Of a stretch of 64,000 nt of DNA, positions 32,366-42,361 are shown in pieces. Position numbers and translations under genes: made by a program. This DNA is from Peptostreptococcus canis (GTDB taxonomy: Bacteria > Bacillota > Clostridia > Peptostreptococcales > Peptostreptococcaceae): positions 597,844 to 661,843 of the forward strand of contig NZ_JABGBW010000001.1 of the NCBI RefSeq assembly GCF_014229965.1, given 5' to 3'. A model generated the notes under the pieces. The model was not told the DNA's origin. It did not search any database and was given only the letters and a program-made list of their open reading frames with translations. The stretch's first letter is position 1. Every line of letters begins with the position of its first letter.

Positions 32366-34843
32366 ATGTATATTGATGTTATTTTGAGAAACAGAGGTAA
32401 ATTTTCAGATATGTTATTTACATATAAAGTACCTTCTTTTTTGGAAAAAGACATAGAAATGGGCCATAGAATTAGTGTACCATTTGGAAATTCGAATAAG
32501 CCAATAGAAGCTATAGTTGTAGAAAAGAAAAATGATATAATGGCTGACGATATAAGTAAAATAAAAATAAAAGAAATTATTGATATTATAGATGAAAAAC
32601 CATTGCTAAATAGAGACAGTATAGAAATGCTTTTATGGATAAGGAATAGATATATGTGTACATATAATGATGCATTAAATTTATTTTACCCAAAAGGATA
32701 TAGTTATACATCTAGAAAAATTATATCTCCTGTGAAGTCAATTTCAGAGCTGACAATTGATGAAGAATCATCCTTGTCAAATAAAGAGAGAAAAATATTA
32801 AATGAAGTTTATTTAAACAATGATGAATTGCAATATGATGTTGCCGTAGAAAATTTTTCAAACTATTCTATAATGAAATTGAAAGAAAAAGGACTATTAA
32901 AGATTTCCTGGGTATATAAAGAAAGTAAAAATGAAAAATTTGTGAAATACTTGTATCTGGAAAAGAGTGTGGATTTCATAAAAGATTTTATAGATAATAA
33001 TAAAAAAATAGGTCCAAAGCAAAGGGAAGTATTGGAATTTTTGATACAAAATGATGGAACTGATTTTCAAACAATTAGTGAATTGTTGGAAGTGACAAAT
33101 GTTACTATTAAAAGTCTGGAGAATAAAGGTTTAATAAAAATAGATGAAGAATCTATTTTTAGGAAAAATAAATCTATATATGTGACTCAACAAAGCGAAG
33201 TCGTATTAAATGATGAACAAAAGAATGTATATAATTCGATAAAACAAGGAATTGAGGATGGAAATTCAAAACCATATTTAATTTATGGAGTAACGGGAAG
33301 TGGAAAAACTGAAGTTTATTTGGAATTAATAAATTATGTTTTAAATCAAGGGATGGATAGTATTTTTTTAGTTCCCGAGATAGCACTCACACCTCAAACT
33401 ATTGCAAGAGTAAAAAATAAATTTGGGAATATAGTGGGCGTTTATCACAGTCAATTATCTGAAGGTGAAAAACATGATATTTTTAGAGAAATAAAGAATG
33501 GAAATATAAGAGTAGTTATTGGAACCAGATCGGCTATATTTTTACCATTTGATACCCTTGGACTTGTAATAATTGATGAAGAACATGATTCAAGTTATAA
33601 ATCGGAAAAAACACCAAAGTACGATACAATAGAAATTGCCAGATATATGGCTTTCAAGAGAAATAATACAGTTATTTTAGGTTCGGCGACACCTTCAGTT
33701 GCCGATTATAAACTGGCTTTAGATGGAGAATATAAATTATTGAAATTATTGAATAGAGCTAACAGTATGAATATGCCTGAAATTGAAGTGGTAGATATGA
33801 GAGAAGAATTGCATAGGGGTAATCCATCTCCAATAAGTAAAAAATTGTTATCAGAAATATCCAAAACTTTACACGAAAAAAATCAAGTTATACTTTTTTT
33901 AAATAAAAGAGGCTATGCAAATGTAATGACTTGTAAAGACTGTGGAAAGGTGTTTAAGTGTAAAAATTGTGATATTTCACTAACTAACCATAAGCACGAT
34001 GGTAAAGGAATATGTCATTATTGTGGATATGAGGAAAAAATACCGGATGTTTGTCCCGGATGTGGAGGAAATCATATAAGTAATATAGGAATAGGAACTG
34101 AAAAAGTGGAAGAAATAATAAGTAATTATTTTCCAAACAATAAGGTTATTAGATTGGATAAGGATACGACAAAGAAAAAAGGAAAGCTAGAGAGTATTTT
34201 AAGTAAATTTAATAAAGGTGATGCTGATATACTGGTTGGAACACAGATGCTTAGCAAAGGTCATGATTTTGAAAATGTTACATTAGTAGGAATTATATCT
34301 GCAGATATGATGCTGAACTATCCGGATTACAAATCTTTTGAAACCACATTCCAGTTGATAACTCAGGTGTCAGGAAGAGCAGGAAGATCGGAAAAAGAAG
34401 GGAAGGTAATACTTCAAACATATAATACAGAAAATTTCGCCATTACTAATGCTGTAAACTATGATTATATCGGTTTTTATAATGAGGAAATAAACCTTAG
34501 AAAGGCATTTGGATACGAACCTTTTAATAACATATTAAGAATTGTTTTTTCGGGTAAAAATCTTAATATGGTAAAGAATAATGCTTTTAAGTTTAGTGAA
34601 ACAATAAAATATTTAATGGATGAGAAGAATTATAGTATAGACAAAAATATTTTAGGTCCGAATGAATGCTCTATTAGAATGATAAAGGATAAATATAGAT
34701 GGCAAATAATTATAAAAGATTATGGTATAGATATTAAATATCTAAAATCTATGGTAAAATTTATTTGTATAACAAAATATAATGATATCTTTGACAAAGA
34801 AGTAGAAATAAATATAGAATTAAATCCAAATTCTTTTATTTGA
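32366..34843 (+). CDS. priA: Primosomal replication restart helicase PriA
   Basis: An 825-residue 3'-5' helicase that reloads the replisome at stalled forks. The N-terminal 3'-DNA-binding domain starts YIDVILRNRGKFSDMLF; Walker A is YGVTGSGKTEVY (near residue 310), the DEEH box is IIDEEHDSSYK, and the zinc domain near residues 517-570 has CKDCG, CKNCD, CHYCG and CPGCG. Motifs V/VI appear as GTQMLSKGHDFENVTLVGI and QVSGRAGR. Length is normal for clostridial PriA. GGAGGTG precedes the ATG. Confidence 0.96.
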   Translation: MYIDVILRNRGKFSDMLFTYKVPSFLEKDIEMGHRISVPFGNSNKPIEAIVVEKKNDIMADDISKIKIKEIIDIIDEKPLLNRDSIEMLLWIRNRYMCTYNDALNLFYPKGYSYTSRKIISPVKSISELTIDEESSLSNKERKILNEVYLNNDELQYDVAVENFSNYSIMKLKEKGLLKISWVYKESKNEKFVKYLYLEKSVDFIKDFIDNNKKIGPKQREVLEFLIQNDGTDFQTISELLEVTNVTIKSLENKGLIKIDEESIFRKNKSIYVTQQSEVVLNDEQKNVYNSIKQGIEDGNSKPYLIYGVTGSGKTEVYLELINYVLNQGMDSIFLVPEIALTPQTIARVKNKFGNIVGVYHSQLSEGEKHDIFREIKNGNIRVVIGTRSAIFLPFDTLGLVIIDEEHDSSYKSEKTPKYDTIEIARYMAFKRNNTVILGSATPSVADYKLALDGEYKLLKLLNRANSMNMPEIEVVDMREELHRGNPSPISKKLLSEISKTLHEKNQVILFLNKRGYANVMTCKDCGKVFKCKNCDISLTNHKHDGKGICHYCGYEEKIPDVCPGCGGNHISNIGIGTEKVEEIISNYFPNNKVIRLDKDTTKKKGKLESILSKFNKGDADILVGTQMLSKGHDFENVTLVGIISADMMLNYPDYKSFETTFQLITQVSGRAGRSEKEGKVILQTYNTENFAITNAVNYDYIGFYNEEINLRKAFGYEPFNNILRIVFSGKNLNMVKNNAFKFSETIKYLMDEKNYSIDKNILGPNECSIRMIKDKYRWQIIIKDYGIDIKYLKSMVKFICITKYNDIFDKEVEINIELNPNSFI

Positions 34844-34875
34844 TAATTTATAGTTTTAAATTTGAGGAGGATAAA

Positions 34876-35325
34876 ATGGCAATAAGAAATGTATTAAAGA
34901 TGGGAGATCCCGTATTAAATAAAAAATCGAAAACTGTAACTGATTTTAATGAAAGGCTTCATACCTTACTTGATGATATGGCAGAAACAATGTATGCAGA
35001 AGATGGTGTAGGATTGGCAGCTCCACAAGTCGGGATATTGAGAAGGGTATTGGTTGTAGATATTGGAGAGGGGCTAATAGAACTTATAAATCCTGCAATT
35101 ATAGAATCTACCGGAGAACAAACTGATATAGAAGGCTGTTTAAGTGTTCAGGATTTTGTGGGAAAGGTAACAAGACCACAATATGTTAAGATACAAGCAC
35201 AAAATAGGTATGGTCAAAGTCTGGTAATTGAAGCAGAAGATTTCCTGGCTAGAGCGTTTTGTCATGAAATAGATCACTTAGAAGGCATATTATTTGTGGA
35301 AAGAGTTGAGAAAGGCGAGAAGTAG
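34876..35325 (+). CDS. def: Peptide deformylase
   Basis: A 149-residue metalloenzyme removing the formyl group from nascent proteins. Motif 1 GVGLAAPQVG, motif 2 EGCLSV with the Cys ligand, and motif 3 HEIDHLEG with the two His ligands and catalytic Glu are all intact. The frame is open to 34840, but GAGGAGG sits 5-6 nt before ATG 34876, matching the family N-terminus AIRNVLKMGDP. It is followed by fmt 1 nt later: formylation and deformylation are encoded together. Confidence 0.95.
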   Translation: MAIRNVLKMGDPVLNKKSKTVTDFNERLHTLLDDMAETMYAEDGVGLAAPQVGILRRVLVVDIGEGLIELINPAIIESTGEQTDIEGCLSVQDFVGKVTRPQYVKIQAQNRYGQSLVIEAEDFLARAFCHEIDHLEGILFVERVEKGEK

Positions 35326-35326
35326 A

Positions 35327-36256
35327 ATGCGTATAATATTTATGGGAACACCGGATATTTCGGTAAAAACTCTGGAAAGACTTATAGAAGATGGTCATGA
35401 TATAGTAGGTGTTGTTACTCAACCGGACAGACCAAAAGGTAGAGGTAATAAAATTTCCGTTTCACCTGTCAAGGAAGTAGCTTTAAAACACAATTTGAAA
35501 ATATTTCAACCTGAAAAAGCTTCCTCTCCGGAATTTACAGCTGAATTAAAGGGATTAAATCCGGATTTAATTGTTGTAATAGCTTATGGTCAGATATTAA
35601 AGAAAAATTTACTTGAGATACCAAAATATGGATGTATAAATGTACATGTTTCCCTTCTTCCAAAGTTGAGAGGGGCTGCTCCTATTAACTGGGCAATTAT
35701 CAACGGGGATAAGAAAACAGGTGTTACTATTATGTTTATGGATGAGGGACTTGACACTGGAGATATTATAGATGTAAAAGAATTCGAATTGGATAATGAA
35801 ATAACAGCTGGTGAGCTTCATGATTGGATGATGGTTGAAGGGGCTGAACTATTGGTTAAAACCGTTAGAAATATAGAAAGTGGAAATTATACAAGAACAA
35901 AGCAAAATGATAATGAGTCCACGTATGCACCAATGATGGATAGAAATTTAGGGCATGTTGATTTTTCAAAGTCGGCTGAAGATATTCATAATTTGGTGAG
36001 AGGGACCATACCTTGGCCTGGTGCATGGTGTGAGTCTGACTATGGGAAGATAAAAATATGGAAAACAAAGGTAATAAATCAAAATAGCTCTAAAACTGTT
36101 GGAGAAGTAATAAAAGTAGATAAAGATGGTATTTTGGTTTCCTGCAATGATAAATGTTTGCTAATAAAAGAAATTCAAATGCCAAATAAAAAAAGAATGC
36201 CAGTTTCAGAATTTATTAAGGGTAATAGTATAGAATTAGGAAGTATACTTAGATAA
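35327..36256 (+). CDS. fmt: Methionyl-tRNA formyltransferase
   Basis: A 309-residue enzyme formylating initiator Met-tRNA with 10-formyl-THF. N-terminal landmarks are RIIFMGTPDISV and QPDRPKGRG; the formyltransferase signature includes NVHVSLLPKLRGAAPINWAI with the catalytic Asn/His and GVTIMFMDEGLDTGDII. A C-terminal tRNA-binding domain starts around 205. The frame is open from 35294, but ATG 35327, just after the def stop and preceded by AAAGGCGAG, matches the family. Confidence 0.95.
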   Translation: MRIIFMGTPDISVKTLERLIEDGHDIVGVVTQPDRPKGRGNKISVSPVKEVALKHNLKIFQPEKASSPEFTAELKGLNPDLIVVIAYGQILKKNLLEIPKYGCINVHVSLLPKLRGAAPINWAIINGDKKTGVTIMFMDEGLDTGDIIDVKEFELDNEITAGELHDWMMVEGAELLVKTVRNIESGNYTRTKQNDNESTYAPMMDRNLGHVDFSKSAEDIHNLVRGTIPWPGAWCESDYGKIKIWKTKVINQNSSKTVGEVIKVDKDGILVSCNDKCLLIKEIQMPNKKRMPVSEFIKGNSIELGSILR

Positions 36257-36333
36257 TTGACTATGTAATTATGAAAAAAATAATTATATTGTTTAATTAG
36301 TGAATATATATTATTGAGTGATGAGGTGAAATT

Positions 36334-37017
36334 ATGTTTTATGGTTTTTACGATCCGACTTTTATAATACTTATACCAGCTATATTGCTTTCAATGTATG
36401 CTTCTATAAAAGTAAACACAACAACAAAGAAATATTTTGAGGTTAGAGCATCAAAAGGAATGACAGGTCAGGAAGTCGCAAGGCGAATATTGGATCACAA
36501 TGGTCTGAGAAGTGTTCCTGTATATGCTGTGGAAGGTAATTTGACAGATCATTATGATCCTAGAAATAAAACCGTTAGTCTTTCAAAAGAGGTATATTAT
36601 GGTACATCAATAACATCTGTAAGTGTCGCAGCTCATGAATGTGGTCATGCTATACAAGATCAGGTATCATATGCCCCAATGTTATTTAGAAGTGCTATAG
36701 TGCCGGTTGTCAATTTTGCATCTTCATTATCTTGGATTATAATTATGGCAGGGTTCTTTTTTATTAGAGATTTGCTATGGATAGGAATAATTTTATTTTC
36801 GGCAACGGTAATATTTCAGATCGTTACACTGCCGGTAGAATTTAATGCGTCAAGTAGAGCATTAGCTCAACTGGAAACTCTGGGGATTTTAGGGCCAGAA
36901 GAAAAAAAACAAGGAACTACTGTGCTAAGAGCAGCTGCTCTTACTTATGTTGCAGCAGCATTGTCATCGGCTCTTCAGTTATTAAGGTTGATACTAATAG
37001 CAAGAGATAGAGATTAA
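36334..37017 (+). CDS. Membrane zinc metallopeptidase, YugP family
   Basis: A 227-residue membrane protein. An N-terminal helix (IILIPAILLSMYASIK) is followed by a soluble region with HECGHAIQDQ (~residue 105), the HExxH-like zinc site of the PF04298 family, and two further hydrophobic helices (~130-170). A small C-terminal helix ends in LLRLILIARDRD. The substrate is unknown. Its position between fmt and rsmB is conserved in Clostridia. AGGTGA precedes the ATG. Confidence 0.88.
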   Translation: MFYGFYDPTFIILIPAILLSMYASIKVNTTTKKYFEVRASKGMTGQEVARRILDHNGLRSVPVYAVEGNLTDHYDPRNKTVSLSKEVYYGTSITSVSVAAHECGHAIQDQVSYAPMLFRSAIVPVVNFASSLSWIIIMAGFFFIRDLLWIGIILFSATVIFQIVTLPVEFNASSRALAQLETLGILGPEEKKQGTTVLRAAALTYVAAALSSALQLLRLILIARDRD

Positions 37018-37025
37018 TAAATTTA

Positions 37026-37058
37026 GATATGACTATACGTATTACGTATAGTCATATC
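37026..37058. terminator. Perfect 14-bp hairpin between yugP and rsmB
   Basis: GATATGACTATACG (37026-37039) is fully complementary to 37045-37058 with a TATTA loop. There is no T-run on the plus strand, so it may be an mRNA processing or stability hairpin, or a protein-binding site, rather than a classical terminator. Confidence 0.5.
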
Positions 37059-37093
37059 GTTATTATAAAATAAATAGTTGTAAGGGGATAAAA

Positions 37094-38458
37094 ATGTCAG
37101 CAAGAGATATAGCGTATAATATATTGATGGATGTAGAAATCAATAAAAATTATTCAAACACTTCTTTAAATAGTTTTTTAAGGAAAAGCAATTTAAATGA
37201 TATAGATAAAGGTTTTATTACTGAACTGGTGTATGGTGTAATAGAGAATAAGAGGTATATAGACTATATAATTAATAAAGTTTCTAAAATCAAGGTTAGA
37301 AAGATGTCTCACTGTGTTAAAGTAGTATTGAGAATGGGAGTTTATCAATTATTGTTTTTAGATGGAGTTGCTGACTATGCAGCCATAAATGAGTCTGTAA
37401 ATATGATAAAAAAAGTTGATAGGAAATCATCAAATTTTGTAAATGCAGTACTTAGAAATATATCCAGAAAAAGTGATGTTACATATATTGATGAAAATTC
37501 AATTGATAATTTGTCGATAAAGTATTCTTATAATACTTGGATAGTAGAAAAATTAGTTGAAGAATATGGATTTGAAAAGACAAGAGAAATAATCAGGTCA
37601 TTATCTGAAAAGCCGAAAATATATGTCAGAATAAATATAAATAAAGTTGATGAATTTTTATCATTTAATGAATTAAAATCGTATATTATTGATGAATTTA
37701 AAAAATGTAATATTGAGGCAAAATGTGTTAGTGGCATAGATATAGCCCTAGAGCTTGTTAATTTTAAAAATATAGATAATAATAGATTATTTAAAATGGG
37801 ATATATAAGTGTTCAAGATATAAGCTCTATGATGGTGGGGTTATGTATGAATCCCAGACAAAACTCTCGCGTTTTAGACATTTGTGCCGCTCCTGGCGGC
37901 AAAACAACACATATTGCTGAAATAATGAGAAATACGGGAGAAGTGATTTCGCAAGACATATATGAACATAAAATGGCTCTTATAAATAATTATGCCAAGA
38001 GATTGGAATTGTCAAATATACATACAAGATTACAGGATGCACTAATCTTAGATGAGGAAAATATAGAAAAATTTGATTATGTACTTTGTGATGTGCCCTG
38101 TTCTGGCATGGGCATAGTGAGAAGAAAACCGGAGATAAAATACAAAGATAAAGAGGATATTGAAAAACTACCTGAGATTCAGTTAAATATATTAAAAAAT
38201 GCTTCAAAATATGTGAAAGAAAATGGTATTTTAATTTATTCTACATGTACGATGTTTAAAGATGAAAATATGGATATAGTGAAGAGGTTTTTATCTGAAA
38301 ACCGTGATTTTCAAATGGAAAGGATAGATTTAAATAACATAGAATCGGAGAGTTTAAAAGAAGGTTTTATTCAAATATTGCCTAATACCAATAAAATGGA
38401 TGGATTTTTTATTTGTAAGTTGAAAAAAAGAAATAAATTAAATATTAAAAATATATGA
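37094..38458 (+). CDS. rsmB: 16S rRNA m5C967 methyltransferase
   Basis: A 454-residue protein. Residues 1-~140 are a NusB-like RNA-binding domain (ARDIAYNILMDVE, LVYGVIENKRYIDYII). The C-terminal Rossmann methyltransferase has the SAM motif CAAPGGKTTHIAE near residue 262 and the m5C cysteines in DVPCSGMG and STCTMF. It overlaps the ribosome site of rlmN, suggesting coupled expression of two rRNA methyltransferases. Confidence 0.95.
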   Translation: MSARDIAYNILMDVEINKNYSNTSLNSFLRKSNLNDIDKGFITELVYGVIENKRYIDYIINKVSKIKVRKMSHCVKVVLRMGVYQLLFLDGVADYAAINESVNMIKKVDRKSSNFVNAVLRNISRKSDVTYIDENSIDNLSIKYSYNTWIVEKLVEEYGFEKTREIIRSLSEKPKIYVRININKVDEFLSFNELKSYIIDEFKKCNIEAKCVSGIDIALELVNFKNIDNNRLFKMGYISVQDISSMMVGLCMNPRQNSRVLDICAAPGGKTTHIAEIMRNTGEVISQDIYEHKMALINNYAKRLELSNIHTRLQDALILDEENIEKFDYVLCDVPCSGMGIVRRKPEIKYKDKEDIEKLPEIQLNILKNASKYVKENGILIYSTCTMFKDENMDIVKRFLSENRDFQMERIDLNNIESESLKEGFIQILPNTNKMDGFFICKLKKRNKLNIKNI

Positions 38459-38469
38459 GGTGTGATATA

Positions 38470-39501
38470 ATGTATAAGGGGAAGGTAGTGCTAAAAAATC
38501 TTACTGAAGAAGAAATGAAAGATTTTTTGGTAGAAATCGGTGAAAAGAAATTTAGGGGAAGTCAAATATTCTCTTGGATATATAAAGGAATTAGAGATTT
38601 TGATGAAATGAATAACATACCTAAATCACTGAGAGAAAAGTTATCTAAATACTCCATAATAGGTAATATAGATATAGATTTGAAACTGGAATCTAAAATG
38701 GATAATACAAAAAAGTATTTATTTTTACTGAATGATGGTAGTATTATAGAATCTGTAGCCATGGAATATGACAATAGAGTTACTGTGTGTGTATCTAATC
38801 AAGTAGGTTGTAGAATGGGGTGTAGATTTTGTGCATCAACAATTGATGGGTTAGATAGAAATTTAGAGGCATGGGAGATTCTTGATCAGATTATAAAAAT
38901 TCAAAAGGATTTGGGGAAAAGAGTTTCAAATATAGTTATGATGGGAAGTGGTGAACCACTTGATAATTTTAATAATTCCCTTAGATTTCTAAAGTTGGTA
39001 AATGAGGAGAATGGTTTAAATATTGGAAATAGACATATAACTCTTTCGACTTGTGGTTTGGTAGATAGAATATATGAACTTGCAGATTTACAGATACCTA
39101 TAAATTTGGCAATTTCACTTCACTCTCCGTTTGATGACAGACGTCAAGAGATAATGCCGGTTGCAAAAAAATATTCTATAAATGATATAATAAAATCTTG
39201 CAAATACTATATTAGAAAGACAAACAGAAGAATCACATTTGAATATTCTTTGATTAAAGGAACTAATGATTCTGAAAAAGAATCGGAGGAACTGGTAAAA
39301 CTTTTGAAAGGAATATTATGTCATGTGAATTTAATTCCAATCAATCCTATTGAAGAAAGAGAGTTTGAGAAACCTAATACAGAATATATAAATAAGTTTA
39401 AGAATTATTTGGATAAATATAATATACCTGTTACAATTAGGAACTCCATGGGTTCAGATATTAGTGGTGCTTGTGGACAGTTAAGAAGAAAATATAAGTA
39501 A
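38470..39501 (+). CDS. rlmN: 23S rRNA/tRNA m2A methyltransferase RlmN (radical SAM)
   Basis: A 343-residue radical-SAM enzyme methylating A2503 of 23S rRNA and A37 of some tRNAs. The 4Fe-4S cysteines are in GCRMGCRFCAS (CxxxCxxC). The N-terminal helical domain carries KFRGSQIFSWIYKG, and the C-terminus has GSDISGACGQLRR with the second catalytic Cys. A frame open from 38455 overlaps rsmB; GAGGTG lies before ATG 38470, so I use that. Confidence 0.96.
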   Translation: MYKGKVVLKNLTEEEMKDFLVEIGEKKFRGSQIFSWIYKGIRDFDEMNNIPKSLREKLSKYSIIGNIDIDLKLESKMDNTKKYLFLLNDGSIIESVAMEYDNRVTVCVSNQVGCRMGCRFCASTIDGLDRNLEAWEILDQIIKIQKDLGKRVSNIVMMGSGEPLDNFNNSLRFLKLVNEENGLNIGNRHITLSTCGLVDRIYELADLQIPINLAISLHSPFDDRRQEIMPVAKKYSINDIIKSCKYYIRKTNRRITFEYSLIKGTNDSEKESEELVKLLKGILCHVNLIPINPIEEREFEKPNTEYINKFKNYLDKYNIPVTIRNSMGSDISGACGQLRRKYK

Positions 39502-39522
39502 CAGTCTAAGGAGGAATATGGA

Positions 39523-40275
39523 ATGGATTTTGTATGTAAGTCCGACATTGGTGTAGTCAGAAAAAACAATGAGGACTATTGCAAAGGCGAAATAATTGAG
39601 ATTGGTGAAGAAAAGGAAGTCGGAATCTTTGCTATTGCAGATGGCATGGGTGGACATAATAAGGGTGAAGTAGCCAGCCAATTAGCCGTTGAAAATATAA
39701 TAGAGTTATTTAATGAAAACTTGATAAATAATGGGGTAATGAAAATTGAGTATATAGATGACATAATAAAGCAGGCTTATAATACTGTCAATTCTATGAT
39801 TTTTGAAAAAGCTAAAGAAGATCCAACCTATGAAGGCATGGGTACTACTCTCACTATGGCAATTATATATGAAAATAAAGCATATGTTGCAAATGTAGGG
39901 GACAGTAGGTGTTATTTATGTAAAGAAGATGGACAGCTGGAAAAAATTACTTCTGATCATTCTATAGTTGAGGAATATGTAAAAGCTAATATAATAACAG
40001 AAGAAGAAGCCAGAATTCATCCTGATAGGAACAAAATTACAAGGGCAGTGGGGACTGAACCTGTAGTTGTTGTTGATATTTTTACTAGAGAGTTAAAAAG
40101 GGGAGAAAAACTTTTATTGGCAACAGATGGCTTAACTGGAGCAGTTGATAAAAAGGATATTGAAACTGTTTTTTCTGCTGAAAACGATGTTAATGTTATT
40201 GCTGATAAATTAGTTGAACTTGCAAATGAAACATCTGGTAAAGATAACGTAACTGTAATAATAGTAATGATGTAA
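39523..40275 (+). CDS. prpC: PP2C Ser/Thr phosphatase Stp/PrpC
   Basis: A 250-residue phosphatase of the classic bacterial PP2C type. Motifs: SDIGVVRKNNEDY, ADGMGGHNKGEVAS, TTLTMAI, NVGDSRCYL, ATDGLTGAVD and SGKDNVTVI. It dephosphorylates targets of the adjacent PrkC kinase, whose start lies 12 nt downstream. All metal-binding Asp residues are present. AAGGAGG precedes the ATG. Confidence 0.95.
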   Translation: MDFVCKSDIGVVRKNNEDYCKGEIIEIGEEKEVGIFAIADGMGGHNKGEVASQLAVENIIELFNENLINNGVMKIEYIDDIIKQAYNTVNSMIFEKAKEDPTYEGMGTTLTMAIIYENKAYVANVGDSRCYLCKEDGQLEKITSDHSIVEEYVKANIITEEEARIHPDRNKITRAVGTEPVVVVDIFTRELKRGEKLLLATDGLTGAVDKKDIETVFSAENDVNVIADKLVELANETSGKDNVTVIIVMM

Positions 40276-40287
40276 GGTGGTGTTATT

Positions 40288-42183
40288 ATGGGAGCGACAG
40301 TATTGGGAAATAGATATGAAATCCTTAGAAAGATTGGCGATGGAGGAATGGCATTTGTTTATCAAGCTAGGGATAAATTATTAAATAGAATAGTTGCAGT
40401 AAAAGTTCTAAGACCGGAGTTTGTAGATGATCAGGAGTTCTTGGTTAAATTTAAGCGAGAAGCTGAGGCCGTTGCAAGCTTATCTCACTCTAATATAGTT
40501 AATGTCTATGATGTAGGTGAGGATGGAAAGGTTCATTATATAGTAATGGAATATGTAGATGGACAAAATCTTAAAGAAATAATCCAAAATGAAGGTTGTT
40601 TGGAAGAATATACTGCTTTAGATATTGCCAAACAAATAGCACAGGCTTTAGGTGCAGCACATAGAAATGGTATTATTCACAGAGATATAAAACCACATAA
40701 CATATTAATTTCAAAAGATGGTAGACAGGTAAAAGTTGCAGATTTTGGTATTGCAAAGGCAGTTAGCAGTTCCACTATGACTAATATGGGAAGTGTTATT
40801 GGATCAGTTCATTATATATCTCCGGAACAAGCAAAAGGAAAGCATCTTACAAGTAATGCTGATTTATATTCACTTGGGATAGTTTTATATGAAATGATAG
40901 TTGGTAGGGTTCCATTTAGTGGTGATAGTCCAATTTCTATAGCATTAAAGCATATAAATGAAAATATAGAGTTTAGTGAAGAAGAAAAAGTTAAAATACC
41001 GAAATCTGTGAGAACCATCATAGAAAAATTAACTCAAAAAGAACCTGTGAGTAGATATCAGACAGCTGAAGAATTAATAGAAGATATAGAATATGTGGAA
41101 AAAAATATAGATCTTCCTTATATGAAAGATTATAATTCTTTTGCAAAATCTGAAGGAGACTCCAGAGATGCTAGTATGTTTGATGGAAGAAAACCTGTTC
41201 CATTCAAAAAATACGATGATGAGTATGACGACTATTATGATGATGAATACGATGATGAGTATGATGACTATTATGATGATGAATACGATGAAGACGAATA
41301 CGATGATGAGTATGATGAAGATAATGAATACGAATCTAAAAAATCCAGAAGAGATAGGAAAAAAGAAAAAAAGAAAAACAAAAAGAGAAAGAAGGAAAAT
41401 CCTAAATCTAGAAGGCGATTGAAAATTTTAGCTGTTATACTTATATTGATACTTTGTGGCTATGCATTTGCATTTGCTAAATTTCTAGGATTTAATCCTT
41501 TTGGTAAGAATACAGATGCCGAAGTCGATGTACCAAATGTCATAAATATGACTGTTTCAGAAGCTCAGGGTGAGGCGGAAAAAGTTGGTTTAAATATTCA
41601 GGTTAAATCAGAAGAGTTTAGTAGTCAGGTAAGTGAAGGAGGTATCATTACTCAGACTCCTAGTCCTGGGACTAAGCTAAAGAAAGGTGATTCAATTGCT
41701 GTAATAGTAAGTAGAGGTAATACAAAAGTACCTGTGCCGAATGTTGTTGGAATGACTTTATCCCAAGCTGAAAAATTACTAAATGATAATGGTTTGTTGC
41801 TTGGAAACGTGAAATATGAGTATAACAGTGCCAAAGAAGGAACAGTTCTTTCACAAAGTCTTATAGGCGGATCAAGTGATGAAGGACAAAAAGTTTCTCT
41901 TGTTGTGAGTAAAGGAAGAAAAAGCAGAAAACAGAAACCAAGTATTATAGAAGATGTCCCGGATGACAATAACGTTATTATAGACGATCCTAATACTGGA
42001 GGAAACAATGGAGGTCAAAGTATTATTGAAACTCCTGGAACAAGTGGGAATTCCGGAACGAATGGAAATGGAACTGGTAATAACTCTGGAACAAATGGAA
42101 ATTCCGGATCAGATAACAACTCTGGAACAAATGGAAATTCTGGAACGAATGGAAATTCGAGTACAAATAGTGGTAATAATTAA
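40288..42183 (+). CDS. prkC: PASTA-domain Ser/Thr kinase PrkC
   Basis: A 631-residue membrane kinase sensing peptidoglycan fragments. The kinase domain (1-~270) has GDGGMAFVY, IVAVKVLR with the ATP Lys, IIHRDIKPHNIL and VADFGIAKAV. Residues ~310-348 form a very acidic Asp/Tyr/Glu repeat, followed by a Lys/Arg-rich stretch, one membrane helix (~378-398), two extracellular PASTA domains (~412-476 and 480-543) and a Gly/Asn/Ser/Thr tail (~560-631). Many homologues have three or more PASTA units and lack the acidic repeat and tail. It is cotranscribed with prpC; a terminator follows at 42265. Confidence 0.95.
   Translation: MGATVLGNRYEILRKIGDGGMAFVYQARDKLLNRIVAVKVLRPEFVDDQEFLVKFKREAEAVASLSHSNIVNVYDVGEDGKVHYIVMEYVDGQNLKEIIQNEGCLEEYTALDIAKQIAQALGAAHRNGIIHRDIKPHNILISKDGRQVKVADFGIAKAVSSSTMTNMGSVIGSVHYISPEQAKGKHLTSNADLYSLGIVLYEMIVGRVPFSGDSPISIALKHINENIEFSEEEKVKIPKSVRTIIEKLTQKEPVSRYQTAEELIEDIEYVEKNIDLPYMKDYNSFAKSEGDSRDASMFDGRKPVPFKKYDDEYDDYYDDEYDDEYDDYYDDEYDEDEYDDEYDEDNEYESKKSRRDRKKEKKKNKKRKKENPKSRRRLKILAVILILILCGYAFAFAKFLGFNPFGKNTDAEVDVPNVINMTVSEAQGEAEKVGLNIQVKSEEFSSQVSEGGIITQTPSPGTKLKKGDSIAVIVSRGNTKVPVPNVVGMTLSQAEKLLNDNGLLLGNVKYEYNSAKEGTVLSQSLIGGSSDEGQKVSLVVSKGRKSRKQKPSIIEDVPDDNNVIIDDPNTGGNNGGQSIIETPGTSGNSGTNGNGTGNNSGTNGNSGSDNNSGTNGNSGTNGNSSTNSGNN
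41215..41286 (+). repeat. 36-bp tandem repeat in prkC encoding an acidic linker
   Basis: Two 36-bp units (41215-41250, 41251-41286) with one mismatch encode DDEYDDYYDDEY twice; a degenerate third block continues to 41331. In-frame copy-number change would alter the linker length only. Confidence 0.9.
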
Positions 42184-42264
42184 ATAGAGTTTTCTTACTT
42201 ATAATTTATCTTGTTTTAACCTACTAAATGAGTGTAGGTTTAAATGCTGAAATCAAATGGAATA

Positions 42265-42298
42265 AAAAGAGTTATCTATTTAAGGATAACTCTTTTTT
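42265..42298 (+). terminator. Intrinsic terminator after prkC
   Basis: AAAAGAGTTATC (42265-42276) and GATAACTCTTTTTT (42285-42298). Confidence 0.88.
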
Positions 42299-42361
42299 AT
42301 TAAAACACTATTAAAAGTGAGAAGATTTTATAAATATATAATGTATAAAGAGGAAATAATA

